Shown piece by piece: positions 1 through 9,556 of a stretch of 64,000 nt of DNA. The DNA comes from Vibrio panuliri (GTDB lineage Bacteria; Pseudomonadota; Gammaproteobacteria; Enterobacterales; Vibrionaceae). Each line of letters starts with the position of its first letter. Position 1 is the first letter of the stretch. Below the pieces are notes generated by a model. The model was not told the DNA's origin. It did not search any database and saw nothing but the letters and a program-made list of their open reading frames with translations. The position numbers and the translations under genes were made by a program. Location: NCBI RefSeq assembly GCF_009938205.1, contig NZ_AP019654.1, forward strand, positions 1,984,001-2,048,000, in the 5' to 3' direction.

Positions 1-2
1 CA

Positions 3-398
3 GCCGCCGGCGCCTTTGCAGTAGGTTTGTTTATGGCCTTTGTTCCACTACCTAGCCAGATGATTATGGCGGCTGGACTGGCGATTGTGTGCGGTGTAAA
101 CCTACCACTTTCTGTCGCACTGGTTTGGGTTAGCAATCCAATCACTATGCCGGTGCTTTTTTACTTTGCCTACAAAGTGGGCGCTTGGGTTATGCATGTG
201 CCCCCACAGCATTTCCATTTTGAACTCTCATGGGAGTTCATCTTGCACCAAATGAATACCATTGGTCCCCCATTCCTACTTGGCTGTATGATCTGCGGCG
301 TCACATTAGCAATGGTAGGGTATTTCGGTATTAAAGGACTTTGGCGTTATTCGGTTGTTCGCAGTTGGCAACAACGACGCTCGCGTTTTTCACGATAA
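3..398 (+). CDS. DUF2062 domain membrane protein (5' end cut by window)
   Basis: The open frame runs in from the left edge, so the start codon lies outside; codons before the first internal Met still read as DUF2062-type sequence. Visible hallmarks are a hydrophobic segment with PLPSQM near the start and the WVSNPIT motif typical of DUF2062, followed by a second membrane segment near the C-terminus and a basic tail. The family is small inner-membrane proteins of unknown function. It stands alone, convergent with lolE, and ends before a shared terminator. Confidence 0.8.
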   Translation, partial: AAGAFAVGLFMAFVPLPSQMIMAAGLAIVCGVNLPLSVALVWVSNPITMPVLFYFAYKVGAWVMHVPPQHFHFELSWEFILHQMNTIGPPFLLGCMICGVTLAMVGYFGIKGLWRYSVVRSWQQRRSRFSR

Positions 399-484
399 TG
401 GCTTGTCATCATTCACGCTAATGCGGTTGATGAAGTTATGTGTCCGCTCGCGAGATAACGTAAACAGCCTGAGCATCAAGCATT

Positions 485-510
485 AAAAAAGGACCTTTCG
501 GTCCTTTTTT
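485..510. terminator. Bidirectional rho-independent terminator
   Basis: Stem AAAAAAGGACC / GGTCCTTTTTT around a short TTTC-type loop. It lies between the convergent DUF2062 gene and lolE and has a T-run on either strand. Confidence 0.85.
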
Positions 511-530
511 ATTTGCCTAAGCATAGAGTA

Positions 531-1775
531 CTACTTCGCGCTCAACACCGCTGCGGGGTTTAACTGACTCGCTCGTGAGGCTGGATACCAAGTTGCCAGC
601 AAACTCAAGACGATTGCCGTCACCGACACCAGTAGAACGTCCGAGAACACCACTTGAGATGGCAGAAAATCGACAAAATAGATGTCACCAGAAAGAAACT
701 GATGGTCGAGCAGCTTCTCTAGCCCTTTAATCAAACTGGTTAAGTTCAATGCCACCAGCACGCCAATCACACTTCCGGCTAAACTGCCGAACACGCCAGA
801 AAAGACGCCTTGCCAAACAAAAATTCGCTTAACCAGACCATCTGTCGCACCCATCGTACGTAAAATTGCAATCTCCGCCGCACGGTCTTTTACCGCCATC
901 ATCAATGTCGAGACAATGTTAAAGCTTGCCACACCAATAACTAACACCATCACCAAGTACATAATGGTGCGCACTAACTGAATATCTCGGTACAAAAAGC
1001 CATACTTTTGCTGCCAACTGCGCAAATACACATACTCGTTTAGTGTGTTGCCGACTTCCCGCACGATTTGGCGTGCATCAAGCACATCACTCACTTTAAC
1101 CGCCACGCCTGTGACGCCATCACCCAATTTGGCATAGGCTTGCGCGTCTTGAAGTGGCACTAACGCCAAATTGTGATCAATTTGCCCGTTTAACTTGAGC
1201 AGTCCCGCGACTTGCACACGTACCCTTTTTGGCGTTTGCACTTGGCGAGTGTTGCCCGCAGAGGGGATCATCAACGTCAAGTAATCCCCCTGTTTGACGT
1301 TAAGCAAATCAGCCACGCCTTGACCAAGAATGACTTGTTTTTCACCAGCACGAAAATGCTGCCAACTGTCCCCATCAATAAACTGCGCAAGGTTAGACAC
1401 CGAGGACTCTTTGCTTGGGTCGACACCCTTCACTTCAATCGCTTTTAGTTGTTGCCCGCGCTCCGCCAGTGCGGTTAACTTAATGTACGGCGCTGCCGCT
1501 TCAATCTTAGGATGTTGTTCAACCTGCTCAACAATGCCTTGCCAGTTTTGAATCGGTCCACGAACCCCTTCAAACTCGCCGTGAGCGATCACTGACAATA
1601 CGCGGTCTTTCAGTTCGCGCTCAAAGCCATTCATCGCCGACAAACCGATGATGATCACTGCAACACCAACCGCAATGCCAATGGTTGATGACAATGAAAT
1701 AAACGACACCATCTTGTTTCGCTGCTTCGCGCGACTAAATCGTCCACCAATAAAAAGTGAAAGTGATGAAAACAC
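531..1775 (-). CDS. lolE: Lipoprotein-releasing ABC transporter permease LolE
   Basis: LolE is one of the two inner-membrane subunits of LolCDE, which extracts outer-membrane lipoproteins from the inner membrane and passes them to LolA. The 414-residue protein has the family layout: one N-terminal membrane helix after MFSSLSLFIGGRF, the SAMNGFE motif, a large periplasmic domain (about residues 50-260), then three C-terminal helices of the FtsX/MacB-like permease domain with the cytoplasmic coupling region AEIAILRTMGA. It is the last gene of lolC-lolD-lolE, and its ATG shares one base with the end of lolD, which suggests translational coupling. LolE rather than LolC is judged from gene order and similarity to gammaproteobacterial LolE. 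Confidence 0.93.
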   Translation of the reverse strand: MFSSLSLFIGGRFSRAKQRNKMVSFISLSSTIGIAVGVAVIIIGLSAMNGFERELKDRVLSVIAHGEFEGVRGPIQNWQGIVEQVEQHPKIEAAAPYIKLTALAERGQQLKAIEVKGVDPSKESSVSNLAQFIDGDSWQHFRAGEKQVILGQGVADLLNVKQGDYLTLMIPSAGNTRQVQTPKRVRVQVAGLLKLNGQIDHNLALVPLQDAQAYAKLGDGVTGVAVKVSDVLDARQIVREVGNTLNEYVYLRSWQQKYGFLYRDIQLVRTIMYLVMVLVIGVASFNIVSTLMMAVKDRAAEIAILRTMGATDGLVKRIFVWQGVFSGVFGSLAGSVIGVLVALNLTSLIKGLEKLLDHQFLSGDIYFVDFLPSQVVFSDVLLVSVTAIVLSLLATWYPASRASQLNPAAVLSAK

Positions 1776-2461
1776 TAAGCCTCCTCCACGTTCACTAACA
1801 AGCCATCTTGCATGTGTAACTGACGGTCCATTTTTGCCGCAAGTTCACCATCATGGGTGACCACCAAGAAAGCCGTACCTGATTCGCGGTTAAGCTCACG
1901 CATCAAATCGTATATCGCCAATGCGGTTTTATGATCAAGGTTACCCGTTGGTTCGTCGGCCAGCACCAAATCTGGGCTATTGACTAGAGCACGAGCGATT
2001 GCAACACGCTGGCGCTCACCACCGGACAACTCCGATGGTCGATGATCAACACGATGTGATAGACCCACTTTTTCCAACAGAGCCTGTGCTTTCGCTTTCG
2101 CCTCCGCTACTTTCATCCCACCGATGAGCAACGGCATAGCGACATTTTCTAAAGCGCTAAAGTCCGCTAAAAGATGGTGAAATTGGTAAACAAAACCTAG
2201 ATGGCGATTGCGCAGTTTTGCCTGTTTGTTCGAACTCAACTTTGCCAGTTCTTGCTCTAAGAACGTCACGCTGCCAGAGCTTGCATCATCCAACGCACCG
2301 AGTACATGGAGTAAGGTGCTTTTACCCGAACCTGAGGTACCGATTATCGACACCAACTCACCACGTTTAAGGTCGAAACTCACCCCTTTTAGCACCTGAG
2401 TCTCCAGCGCGCCCTCATGATAGGTTTTGGTCACATCACGACACTGTAGTAAATCACTCAT
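1775..2461 (-). CDS. lolD: Lipoprotein-releasing ABC transporter ATPase LolD
   Basis: ATP-binding subunit that powers LolCE. The 228 residues carry Walker [10 protein letters not shown] (about residue 42), the signature [15 protein letters not shown] (about 146), Walker [10 protein letters not shown] and a switch histidine in VVTHD. The length is normal for LolD. Its start overlaps the lolC stop by 8 bp and its stop touches the lolE start, so the three subunits are made from one tightly coupled transcript. Confidence 0.95.
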   Translation of the reverse strand: MSDLLQCRDVTKTYHEGALETQVLKGVSFDLKRGELVSIIGTSGSGKSTLLHVLGALDDASSGSVTFLEQELAKLSSNKQAKLRNRHLGFVYQFHHLLADFSALENVAMPLLIGGMKVAEAKAKAQALLEKVGLSHRVDHRPSELSGGERQRVAIARALVNSPDLVLADEPTGNLDHKTALAIYDLMRELNRESGTAFLVVTHDGELAAKMDRQLHMQDGLLVNVEEA

Positions 2462-3662
2462 ATCTTAATGCCTCAGCAGGTTTTACAGACGATGCTCGAT
2501 AAGAAGGAAACAGGGTTGCCAATAGACTGAGCATCACAGCCAATGTGACGACAACCAAAATTTGAATCGGGTTAATGACCACAGGTAATGAACCACCGAC
2601 GGAGAATAGTGCGATACCCGCACTCTCGAGCAAGGCGTTAAGATTACTCGCCAGCGCCACACCTAAAACGCCACCAATACATGCGCCAACAATGCCGCTG
2701 CTCGCGCCTTGTACCATAAAAATAGTCATCACTTGACGGTCACTCATGCCCTGAGTTTTAAGGATCGCCACTTCCGACTGCTTCTCCATCACCACCATAA
2801 TGAGTGCCGAAATGATATTAAACGCGGCTACGCCAACAATTAAACCAAGCATCAAGCCCATCATGTTTTTCTCCATGCGAACCGCTTGGAAAAGTTCACC
2901 TCGTTGATCGCGCCAATCTTGCCACTGCCACCCATCTGGTAGCGGCTGTTGACTCAACTCACTCACCACAAATGGATCATTAAAAAACAGGCGCCAGCCG
3001 GTCATCGTTTGCGAGTTAAGGCGCATCAAGCGCGCAGCGTCATCAATGTGAGTCAACATCAACTGTCCATCCACATCAGAGCCCGTATTGTAAATACCTG
3101 CGACAGTAAAAATACGCTGACTAGGAATACGACCTAATGGCGTAAACTGGCTAGCACTCGTGACCATTAAACGCACTTTATCACCCGGTCCAATATCCAT
3201 TGAACGGGCCAAGGTACTACCGACAAAGACTTGATAAGAACCTGATTTAAGGTTTGCAAGGCGACCCGCGATGATATGATTTTCAATCGGATCGTGTTCA
3301 TTGGGTTGAATGCCGATCAATAAGCCCGCACTGAGTTGTTTAGCGCTTTGGATCACCGCTTCACTCTGGACAATTGGCTCTGGCTTTCCGGCTTGAGAAA
3401 GCGTTTGGATAAACTCAGGGGCCTGTTCACTGCGCGGTGTTTTACCGTCATGTTGTGAGACAATCGCTTGAGGAAGAACCCCTAATATCCGACCTTTTAA
3501 CTGCGATTCGAAACCATTCATAACCGACAGAACAGTGATCAGCGACATCACGCCAATGGTGATGCCTGCTGTCGACATATAAGAAACAAATCGGCTGAAC
3601 CTATCACCGGATCGCCCACGTAGATAACGCAAGCCGATATAAATCGACACTGGATGAAACAT
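2454..3662 (-). CDS. lolC: Lipoprotein-releasing ABC transporter permease LolC
   Basis: First gene of lolCDE. LolC contacts LolA through its periplasmic domain. I take the ATG at 3662 ([18 protein letters not shown], the family-typical N-terminus, 402 aa); a TTG four codons upstream is also in frame but has no well-placed ribosome site. One N-terminal helix, the SVMNGFE motif, a long periplasmic domain and three C-terminal helices are visible, and the coupling segment [15 protein letters not shown] matches the permease family. The 150-bp gap to the divergent PilZ gene should contain both promoters; no clear element was identified there. Confidence 0.92.
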   Translation of the reverse strand: MFHPVSIYIGLRYLRGRSGDRFSRFVSYMSTAGITIGVMSLITVLSVMNGFESQLKGRILGVLPQAIVSQHDGKTPRSEQAPEFIQTLSQAGKPEPIVQSEAVIQSAKQLSAGLLIGIQPNEHDPIENHIIAGRLANLKSGSYQVFVGSTLARSMDIGPGDKVRLMVTSASQFTPLGRIPSQRIFTVAGIYNTGSDVDGQLMLTHIDDAARLMRLNSQTMTGWRLFFNDPFVVSELSQQPLPDGWQWQDWRDQRGELFQAVRMEKNMMGLMLGLIVGVAAFNIISALIMVVMEKQSEVAILKTQGMSDRQVMTIFMVQGASSGIVGACIGGVLGVALASNLNALLESAGIALFSVGGSLPVVINPIQILVVVTLAVMLSLLATLFPSYRASSVKPAEALRYE

Positions 3663-3827
3663 AAATAAAACCAAAACCCTTTAATGGCGAATACTGTAAC
3701 GGTAAATTTGCACGCCTGATAGCCCTAATTTGCCATTTCTAAGTTAAAATAAGTAATTAACAATGACATACCTTGATTAGTTGCTGCGTATGACGATAAT
3801 CAGAGCATCAAATAGAAGGAAAAGTTC

Positions 3828-4394
3828 ATGTCTGACCAAGAATACTTTACTGTTCATCATCCCATGACCGTCAATGTCGAGCCCTTGGCTGACGATTTTT
3901 CTTACCCTACTTTTACTCAGTTTGAGCAGCAAATTCCCGCGCCTTTTTTAGTGGCTAGCGAGTTTAGTTCGTTAGACCAACTGAACGACGCTGCTCGTGC
4001 TGAACTTAAAACGAATGACTTTAGAAACGTCATTACGTTACTTGATACGCAAAATGCAAAACTGAATCTTCTGCTAACCTTTATGTTGTCGCAGCAAGAT
4101 GATCCAAACTTTCGTCACCAAACTCTTAGTTTTGGCGCAAGTCAGTTTAGTTACCAAAATAGTCAACCTTTGCCGATTGGACAAAAGGTACGTGTGAAGT
4201 TGTTTCTTGACCATCCCGCGGCGGCTATTTACTGCTATGGCTCGGTTTTTAGCTGCGTCAATGAAGAAGAACAGCATACGATTACAGTAAAATATGATCT
4301 ATTACGCGACCTAGACCAAGACTTGTTAATTAAGGCTGCCCTCTATCAACAACAAAAGCTACTCCGCCAACGCTCACTGAATCGCGAAAAATAA
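3828..4394 (+). CDS. plzB: PilZ-domain protein, PlzB-like
   Basis: A 188-residue protein directly before mfd, the position of V. cholerae plzB (VC1885, from memory). PilZ domains usually bind cyclic di-GMP through RxxxR and (D/N)xSxxG. Here the C-terminal half has the beta-barrel pattern (TLSFGASQFSY, then QPLPIGQKVRVKLFL), but the DxSxxG motif is eroded to TLSFGASQF and I find no convincing RxxxR before it. It may therefore be a PilZ fold that binds the nucleotide poorly or works through protein contacts. The stop lies 7 bp before mfd, so the two are probably cotranscribed. ATG with AGAAGGAAAAG upstream. Confidence 0.75.
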   Translation: MSDQEYFTVHHPMTVNVEPLADDFSYPTFTQFEQQIPAPFLVASEFSSLDQLNDAARAELKTNDFRNVITLLDTQNAKLNLLLTFMLSQQDDPNFRHQTLSFGASQFSYQNSQPLPIGQKVRVKLFLDHPAAAIYCYGSVFSCVNEEEQHTITVKYDLLRDLDQDLLIKAALYQQQKLLRQRSLNREK

Positions 4395-4401
4395 AATACT
4401 C

Positions 4402-7400
4402 ATGTCAAAACCATCACTACTCAATCTTGTTAATCCGCAAGGTGCCGGGGATAAAAAACTAGTCGGTAACCTCACTGGCTCATCACTCGCCTTAGCGATT
4501 GCTGAACTGGCTGAGCAACACAAGGGGCATACGCTACTAGCGACCCCTGATCCACAAACGGCCCTCAAACTGCAGCAAGAACTTGAGCAGTTTTCACACC
4601 AAAGCGTCACCCTGTTTCCAGATTGGGAAACGCTGCCTTATGACAACTTTTCTCCGCATCAAGAAATCATATCTGACCGTATTGCGCGTCTCTACCAGTT
4701 GCCAACACAAAATGAAGGCATCACGATTGTACCGGTGAGTACACTATTGCAACGCCAATCGCCACGCAACTTCTTGATGCAACATACCTTAATGGTCAAA
4801 GTCGGCGATCTTTATTCACTCGAAAAACTGCGCATGCAGCTGGAAAAATCCGGCTATCGCCACGCTGATCAAGTGTTTGGACCGGGCGAATATGCCAGTC
4901 GTGGTTCGATTATCGATCTGTTTCCTATGGGTTCGAGCGACCCTTACCGAATTGACTTCTTCGATGATGAGATCGACACCATTCGCACCTTTGACCCAGA
5001 AAATCAGCGTTCAATTGACGATGTGAAGGAGATTCGCCTACTGCCGGCTCACGAATTCCCAACCAGCGAATCAGCGATTGAGGACTTTCGTATCCGTTGG
5101 CGTCAACGCTTCGAAGCGCGCCGTGAGCCTGAGTCGGTTTACATGCAAGTCAGTAAAGGAACATGGCCTGCAGGTATTGAGTACTGGCAGCCACTGTTCT
5201 TCGAGCAAACTGAAACCCTATTTGACTACATCTCTGACAACACTCAACTGGTCACCGTTGGCAATATTGAAGCAGCGATTGATACTTTTTTGCACGATGT
5301 TGACTACCGCTATGACCAACGCAAGGTCGACCCGCTGCGCCCACTGTTGCCACCTGACGAACTGTGGTTAAAAAAGGACGAGCTATTTACCCACTTCAAG
5401 CAACTGCCACAAGCCCAGTTGTCTGTCGAGCCAGTGAGTGAAAAGCAGGGGCGAAGCAACCCAAACCTTGCTGCGTTGCCAGATATTAAAGTTCAACATC
5501 AAAACAAAGAGCCATTAGCAGCACTACGCCAATTTAGTGAAAGCTATCAGGGCCGTATTATTTTCTCAGTCGAGTCGGAAGGTCGACGAGAAGCGTTGCT
5601 GGAGCTGTTGCAACGCATCAAACTCCGCCCTGTCGAATGCGATAGCTTTTGCCAAGCATTGGAGCACAAAGATAAATTCACTCTCATCCTTGGTGCGGCA
5701 GAACATGGTTTCCTATATGGCGACCAACAGATCGCGTTTATCTGTGAAAGCGATATTCTTGGCGACCGAGTCATTCAGCGCCGTCGTAAAGATCGTAAAG
5801 TCACCAATAGCGATGCCGTTATTCGCAACCTTGCAGAGTTGAAACCCGGTCAGCCCGTAGTACACATTGACCACGGCATTGGCCGCTATCTTGGGTTACA
5901 AACCTTAGAAGCGGGCGGCATGACAACCGAATACGTCACCCTTGAATACCAAAATGAAGCCAAGTTGTACGTCCCGGTTGCGTCACTGAACTTAATCAGT
6001 CGTTACTCAGGGGGAGCGGAAGAAAGTGCCCCACTCCACAAACTGGGTGGTGAAGCGTGGACCAAAGCCCGCCGTAAAGCCGCGGAAAAAGTGCGTGATG
6101 TTGCAGCAGAACTACTTGATGTTTATGCCAAACGTGAGCTAAAACCGGGTTACAAGTTTGCCCTTGATCGCGGCCAATATGCGACATTCAAATCAGGCTT
6201 CCCGTTTGAAGAGACCGATGACCAATCCATGGCCATCAACGCGGTTCTCTCTGATATGTGCCAAGCGAAAGCGATGGACCGCTTGGTTTGTGGTGATGTC
6301 GGTTTTGGTAAAACGGAAGTCGCCATGCGTGCGGCGTTTGTTGCGACCGATAATGGTAAACAGGTGGCGGTGTTAGTACCCACTACACTACTGGCACAAC
6401 AGCACTTTGAAAACTTCCGTGACCGCTTTGCTAATCTGCCGATTCGAGTTGAAGTCTTATCGCGCTTTAAGACGGCAAAAGAGCAAAAGCTAGTGTTACA
6501 AGATATCGCGGATGGTAAGGTGGATTTAGTCGTTGGCACTCACAAACTGCTTTCGAGTGATATCCAGTTTAAAGATCTCGGCTTATTGATTGTCGATGAG
6601 GAGCACCGTTTTGGTGTTCGACAAAAAGAAAAAATGAAGGCGATGCGTGCCGATGTCGATATTCTCACTCTCACCGCAACGCCTATCCCACGTACGCTCA
6701 ATATGGCGATGAGCGGAATGCGAGATCTCTCAATTATCGCGACTCCTCCTGCGCGTCGTTTGGCGATTAAAACCTTTGTGCGTCAACACGAAGATGCAGT
6801 GGTACGCGAAGCGATTCTGCGTGAAATTATGCGCGGTGGTCAGGTCTATTTCTTACATAACCAAGTCGATAGCATTGAGAAAGTCGCAGCCGATCTCGAA
6901 AAACTGGTACCAGAAGCGCGTATTACCGTTGCCCATGGGCAAATGCGTGAACGTGAACTGGAAAAAGTGATGAACGACTTTTACCACCAGCGCTTTAATC
7001 TGCTGGTGTGTACCACCATCATTGAAACCGGTATCGATGTTCCGACTGCCAACACCATTATTATGGATAGAGCTGACAACTTAGGTCTGGCGCAACTGCA
7101 CCAATTACGTGGACGTGTTGGACGTTCACATCATCAAGCCTATGCGTATCTGCTGACTCCTCACCCTAAGGCGATGACCAAGGATGCGATAAAACGACTA
7201 GACGCCATTGCCTCACTTGAAGATTTGGGCGCAGGCTTTACACTGGCTACTCACGACCTTGAAATTCGGGGGGCTGGTGAACTACTGGGGGATGAGCAAA
7301 GTGGTCAAATTCAGTCAGTAGGCTTTACCCTGTATATGGAGATGTTAGAGCAAGCAGTCGAAGCGTTAAAAGAAGGCAAAGAACCGTCACTTGATGACTT

Positions 7401-7866
7401 GCTGCGCGAGCAAACCGAAGTCGAAATGCGCATTCCGGCCCTACTGCCAGAAGACTACATTCCAGACGTCAACACACGCCTGTCGATGTATAAGCAAATT
7501 GCCAGTGTGAGTGACAAAGAGGAGTTAGATAACCTCAAAGTCGAATTAATTGACCGTTTTGGCTTGTTACCTGACGCGACCAAAAACTTACTGGCTGTCG
7601 CGCAATTGAAACTGTCAGCCGCTAAACTGAAAGTGAAGAAAATTGAAGCGCACGATAAGGGCGGATATATTGAGTTCTATCCTGATGCTGACATTAATCC
7701 TGTGTACTTAGTTACACTGTTGCAATCTCAGCCGAAAAAATTTGCGATGGAAGGACCAACCAAATTTAAGTTTACGCTACCTTTGGTCGATAGAAGACAA
7801 AGAATTCAGTTTGTTACTGACATGCTGGCAGAATTCCAGCAAAATCTATTACCAAAGCAAAACTAA
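4402..7866 (+). CDS. mfd: Transcription-repair coupling factor Mfd
   Basis: Mfd is the DNA translocase that removes RNA polymerase stalled at lesions and recruits UvrA. The 1154 residues have the full layout: UvrB-homology module (about 1-350), RNA-polymerase-interaction domain (about 470-550), RecG-like superfamily-2 motor with Walker A GDVGFGKTE (about residue 632), DEEH box (about 732), TATPIPRTLNMAM and the C-terminal helicase segment QLRGRVGRS, a TRG-like relay, and the UvrA-inhibiting C-terminal domain. Length and motifs are normal for the family. It follows the PilZ gene by 7 bp. Confidence 0.97.
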   Translation: MSKPSLLNLVNPQGAGDKKLVGNLTGSSLALAIAELAEQHKGHTLLATPDPQTALKLQQELEQFSHQSVTLFPDWETLPYDNFSPHQEIISDRIARLYQLPTQNEGITIVPVSTLLQRQSPRNFLMQHTLMVKVGDLYSLEKLRMQLEKSGYRHADQVFGPGEYASRGSIIDLFPMGSSDPYRIDFFDDEIDTIRTFDPENQRSIDDVKEIRLLPAHEFPTSESAIEDFRIRWRQRFEARREPESVYMQVSKGTWPAGIEYWQPLFFEQTETLFDYISDNTQLVTVGNIEAAIDTFLHDVDYRYDQRKVDPLRPLLPPDELWLKKDELFTHFKQLPQAQLSVEPVSEKQGRSNPNLAALPDIKVQHQNKEPLAALRQFSESYQGRIIFSVESEGRREALLELLQRIKLRPVECDSFCQALEHKDKFTLILGAAEHGFLYGDQQIAFICESDILGDRVIQRRRKDRKVTNSDAVIRNLAELKPGQPVVHIDHGIGRYLGLQTLEAGGMTTEYVTLEYQNEAKLYVPVASLNLISRYSGGAEESAPLHKLGGEAWTKARRKAAEKVRDVAAELLDVYAKRELKPGYKFALDRGQYATFKSGFPFEETDDQSMAINAVLSDMCQAKAMDRLVCGDVGFGKTEVAMRAAFVATDNGKQVAVLVPTTLLAQQHFENFRDRFANLPIRVEVLSRFKTAKEQKLVLQDIADGKVDLVVGTHKLLSSDIQFKDLGLLIVDEEHRFGVRQKEKMKAMRADVDILTLTATPIPRTLNMAMSGMRDLSIIATPPARRLAIKTFVRQHEDAVVREAILREIMRGGQVYFLHNQVDSIEKVAADLEKLVPEARITVAHGQMRERELEKVMNDFYHQRFNLLVCTTIIETGIDVPTANTIIMDRADNLGLAQLHQLRGRVGRSHHQAYAYLLTPHPKAMTKDAIKRLDAIASLEDLGAGFTLATHDLEIRGAGELLGDEQSGQIQSVGFTLYMEMLEQAVEALKEGKEPSLDDLLREQTEVEMRIPALLPEDYIPDVNTRLSMYKQIASVSDKEELDNLKVELIDRFGLLPDATKNLLAVAQLKLSAAKLKVKKIEAHDKGGYIEFYPDADINPVYLVTLLQSQPKKFAMEGPTKFKFTLPLVDRRQRIQFVTDMLAEFQQNLLPKQN

Positions 7867-7971
7867 AACCAAACTGCTTGAGGTTGTAGGTAGTCGACAC
7901 GCACCACCGCGACGTCAAGTAGCAAAAAGTATAAATATCTCGGGACAAAAGAACCCGTATATGGAGATGTA

Positions 7972-8739
7972 ATGAAAAAGCTGATCCCACTGCTTCTCTT
8001 CTTCGTTGCGCTGCCAAGTTGGGCACAGCGACAATTTGATATCGAAGTGATCATTTTTAAACGTGCAGTGGATGCAGAGCAAGTGACCGAATCATGGCCT
8101 GATACTCTGCCACAAATCAACCTAGACAAAGTTGGTAGCTTTGGTGACGCCAATTACCGTGCGCGTAAGGGGGTACAAATGTTGCCTCGCTCTAGCTATC
8201 AACTCGATAGCGAAGCACAAAAATTGCGTAACCACGCTGGCTTCCAAGTATTAATGCACACAGCTTGGCGTCAGGGTGATAAAGGCCGTTTGTCTGCACC
8301 AGTCTTTCGCATTACTGGCGGAAAAGATTACTCAGGCCAGTTCAATCGTGATGGTTCACCTGTTGGAAGCCACAATGAGTCGGTTATCGACGGTGTGAGC
8401 GAGCAAACTATTCCAGGGCCGCTATTTGAACTCGATGGCAAGTTGCAGGTGTATGTGGAACATTATCTTTATGCCGATTTGCAGCTCGACTTGAAAGAAC
8501 CAAGTGTGCGTGATGTTATTTTGGAAGATCGACAAGTGGAGATTGGCGAGGAGTCTTCTTTAAATGACGGGGATACCGTTCAAGCAGGACTGATGACAGA
8601 TGTGACTCCAACCGTACATCGTGAAGAGTTCCTCAAAAGCTACCGTATGGACCAAAAACGTCGTATGCGCAGTAGCGAAACGCATTTCCTTGACCACCCA
8701 TTAATGGGCATGATCATCCAAGTGCGCCGCGTCAACTAA
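7972..8739 (+). CDS. csiV: Peptidoglycan-binding protein CsiV
   Basis: A 255-residue exported protein: an N-terminal signal peptide (MKKLIPLLLFFVALPSWA) is followed by a mature region beginning QRQFDIEVIIFKR, the start of the CsiV family. In V. cholerae CsiV is a periplasmic peptidoglycan-binding factor needed for LpoA-dependent activity of the synthase PBP1A. The start is supported by GGAGATGT just upstream. It lies downstream of mfd, the usual Vibrio position, and a terminator follows. The identification rests on the signal peptide, N-terminal family pattern and synteny. Confidence 0.82.
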   Translation: MKKLIPLLLFFVALPSWAQRQFDIEVIIFKRAVDAEQVTESWPDTLPQINLDKVGSFGDANYRARKGVQMLPRSSYQLDSEAQKLRNHAGFQVLMHTAWRQGDKGRLSAPVFRITGGKDYSGQFNRDGSPVGSHNESVIDGVSEQTIPGPLFELDGKLQVYVEHYLYADLQLDLKEPSVRDVILEDRQVEIGEESSLNDGDTVQAGLMTDVTPTVHREEFLKSYRMDQKRRMRSSETHFLDHPLMGMIIQVRRVN

Positions 8740-8760
8740 CCACGCCAGTTTTGAGACTTA

Positions 8761-8786
8761 ACGCCCAGCCCTGTGCTGGGCGTTTG
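8761..8786 (+). terminator. Terminator after csiV
   Basis: Stem ACGCCCAGC / GCTGGGCGT with loop CCTGT, followed by a short T-rich stretch (TTGTCT). The T-run is weak but the stem is perfect. Confidence 0.7.
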
Positions 8787-8837
8787 TCTATCTACGCTAT
8801 ATACTCAAAGTTCAGTAAATGATTGTTAGTAGATAAA

Positions 8838-9377
8838 ATGAGCCCCGATTATCAAATCATTACGCCAGAGTTTACCTTACGCCTGATCGACGCCGAGCAG
8901 AGTGAAGTATTACGCCAACTGGTGATCGCCTCGCCTAGTTTGCACCAATGGGTAGAATGGTGCCACGACCAGTTTAGCCAAGAAGAAGCCGATAGATTCG
9001 TGCTTGCAACCCGACTCAATTGGGTCAAGTCCGATGCTTATGGGTTTGGTATTTTTAATCGTGACGACAATTGTCTGATCGGCATGGTTGCTATCAACGA
9101 GCTTTACCACACCTTTAATATGGCCAGTTTAGGTTATTGGATTGCTGACCAATATCAACACCAAGGTTACGGCCGCAAAGCCCTTACTGCATTGTGTGAG
9201 TTTTGCTTTGAAGTGCTTAAGCTGACTCGCTTAGAAATTGTCTGCGACCCCGCCAACCAACCTAGCCAACAGCTCGCGTTAGCCTGTGGTGCTCAATTTG
9301 AAACCTTAGCCGCCAATCGATTCTTGTTTAATGGCAAGCCCAAGTCGGGGGCTGTCTACTCAATTATCCCCGGTTAA
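8838..9377 (+). CDS. GNAT-family N-acetyltransferase (RimL/RimJ-like)
   Basis: A protein of about 179 residues with the RimJ/RimL-type GNAT fold: it begins ITPEFTLRLIDAEQ, has the central strand FGIFNRDDNCLIGMVAI, and the acetyl-CoA-binding segment SLGYWIADQYQHQGYGRKAL. These N-acetyltransferases use acetyl-CoA to modify ribosomal-protein N-termini or small amines; the substrate here cannot be told from sequence. I place the start at the ATG giving MSPDYQ; an in-frame TTG lies five codons upstream and neither has a strong ribosome site. It is a single gene between csiV and ndh. Confidence 0.82.
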   Translation: MSPDYQIITPEFTLRLIDAEQSEVLRQLVIASPSLHQWVEWCHDQFSQEEADRFVLATRLNWVKSDAYGFGIFNRDDNCLIGMVAINELYHTFNMASLGYWIADQYQHQGYGRKALTALCEFCFEVLKLTRLEIVCDPANQPSQQLALACGAQFETLAANRFLFNGKPKSGAVYSIIPG

Positions 9378-9515
9378 CTGAGCTATTTTTAGCTGCCGAG
9401 AGCCCGGTGGTGTTCGATGCGCCAATGAATAGAGCGCTGGTATAACTGCTTGGATGTCAGGATTGGGAGATTTGGCCTTGTTGAACTAACCAGTCAACAC
9501 TTAGCCACTAGTGAT

Positions 9516-9539
9516 AAACCGGAGCGGATGCTCCGGTTT
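9516..9539 (-). terminator. Terminator after ndh
   Basis: Perfect stem AAACCGGAG / CTCCGGTTT just beyond the ndh stop. The T-run on the minus strand is short. Confidence 0.65.
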
Positions 9540-9556
9540 CACTGAAAGAAGAGCGA

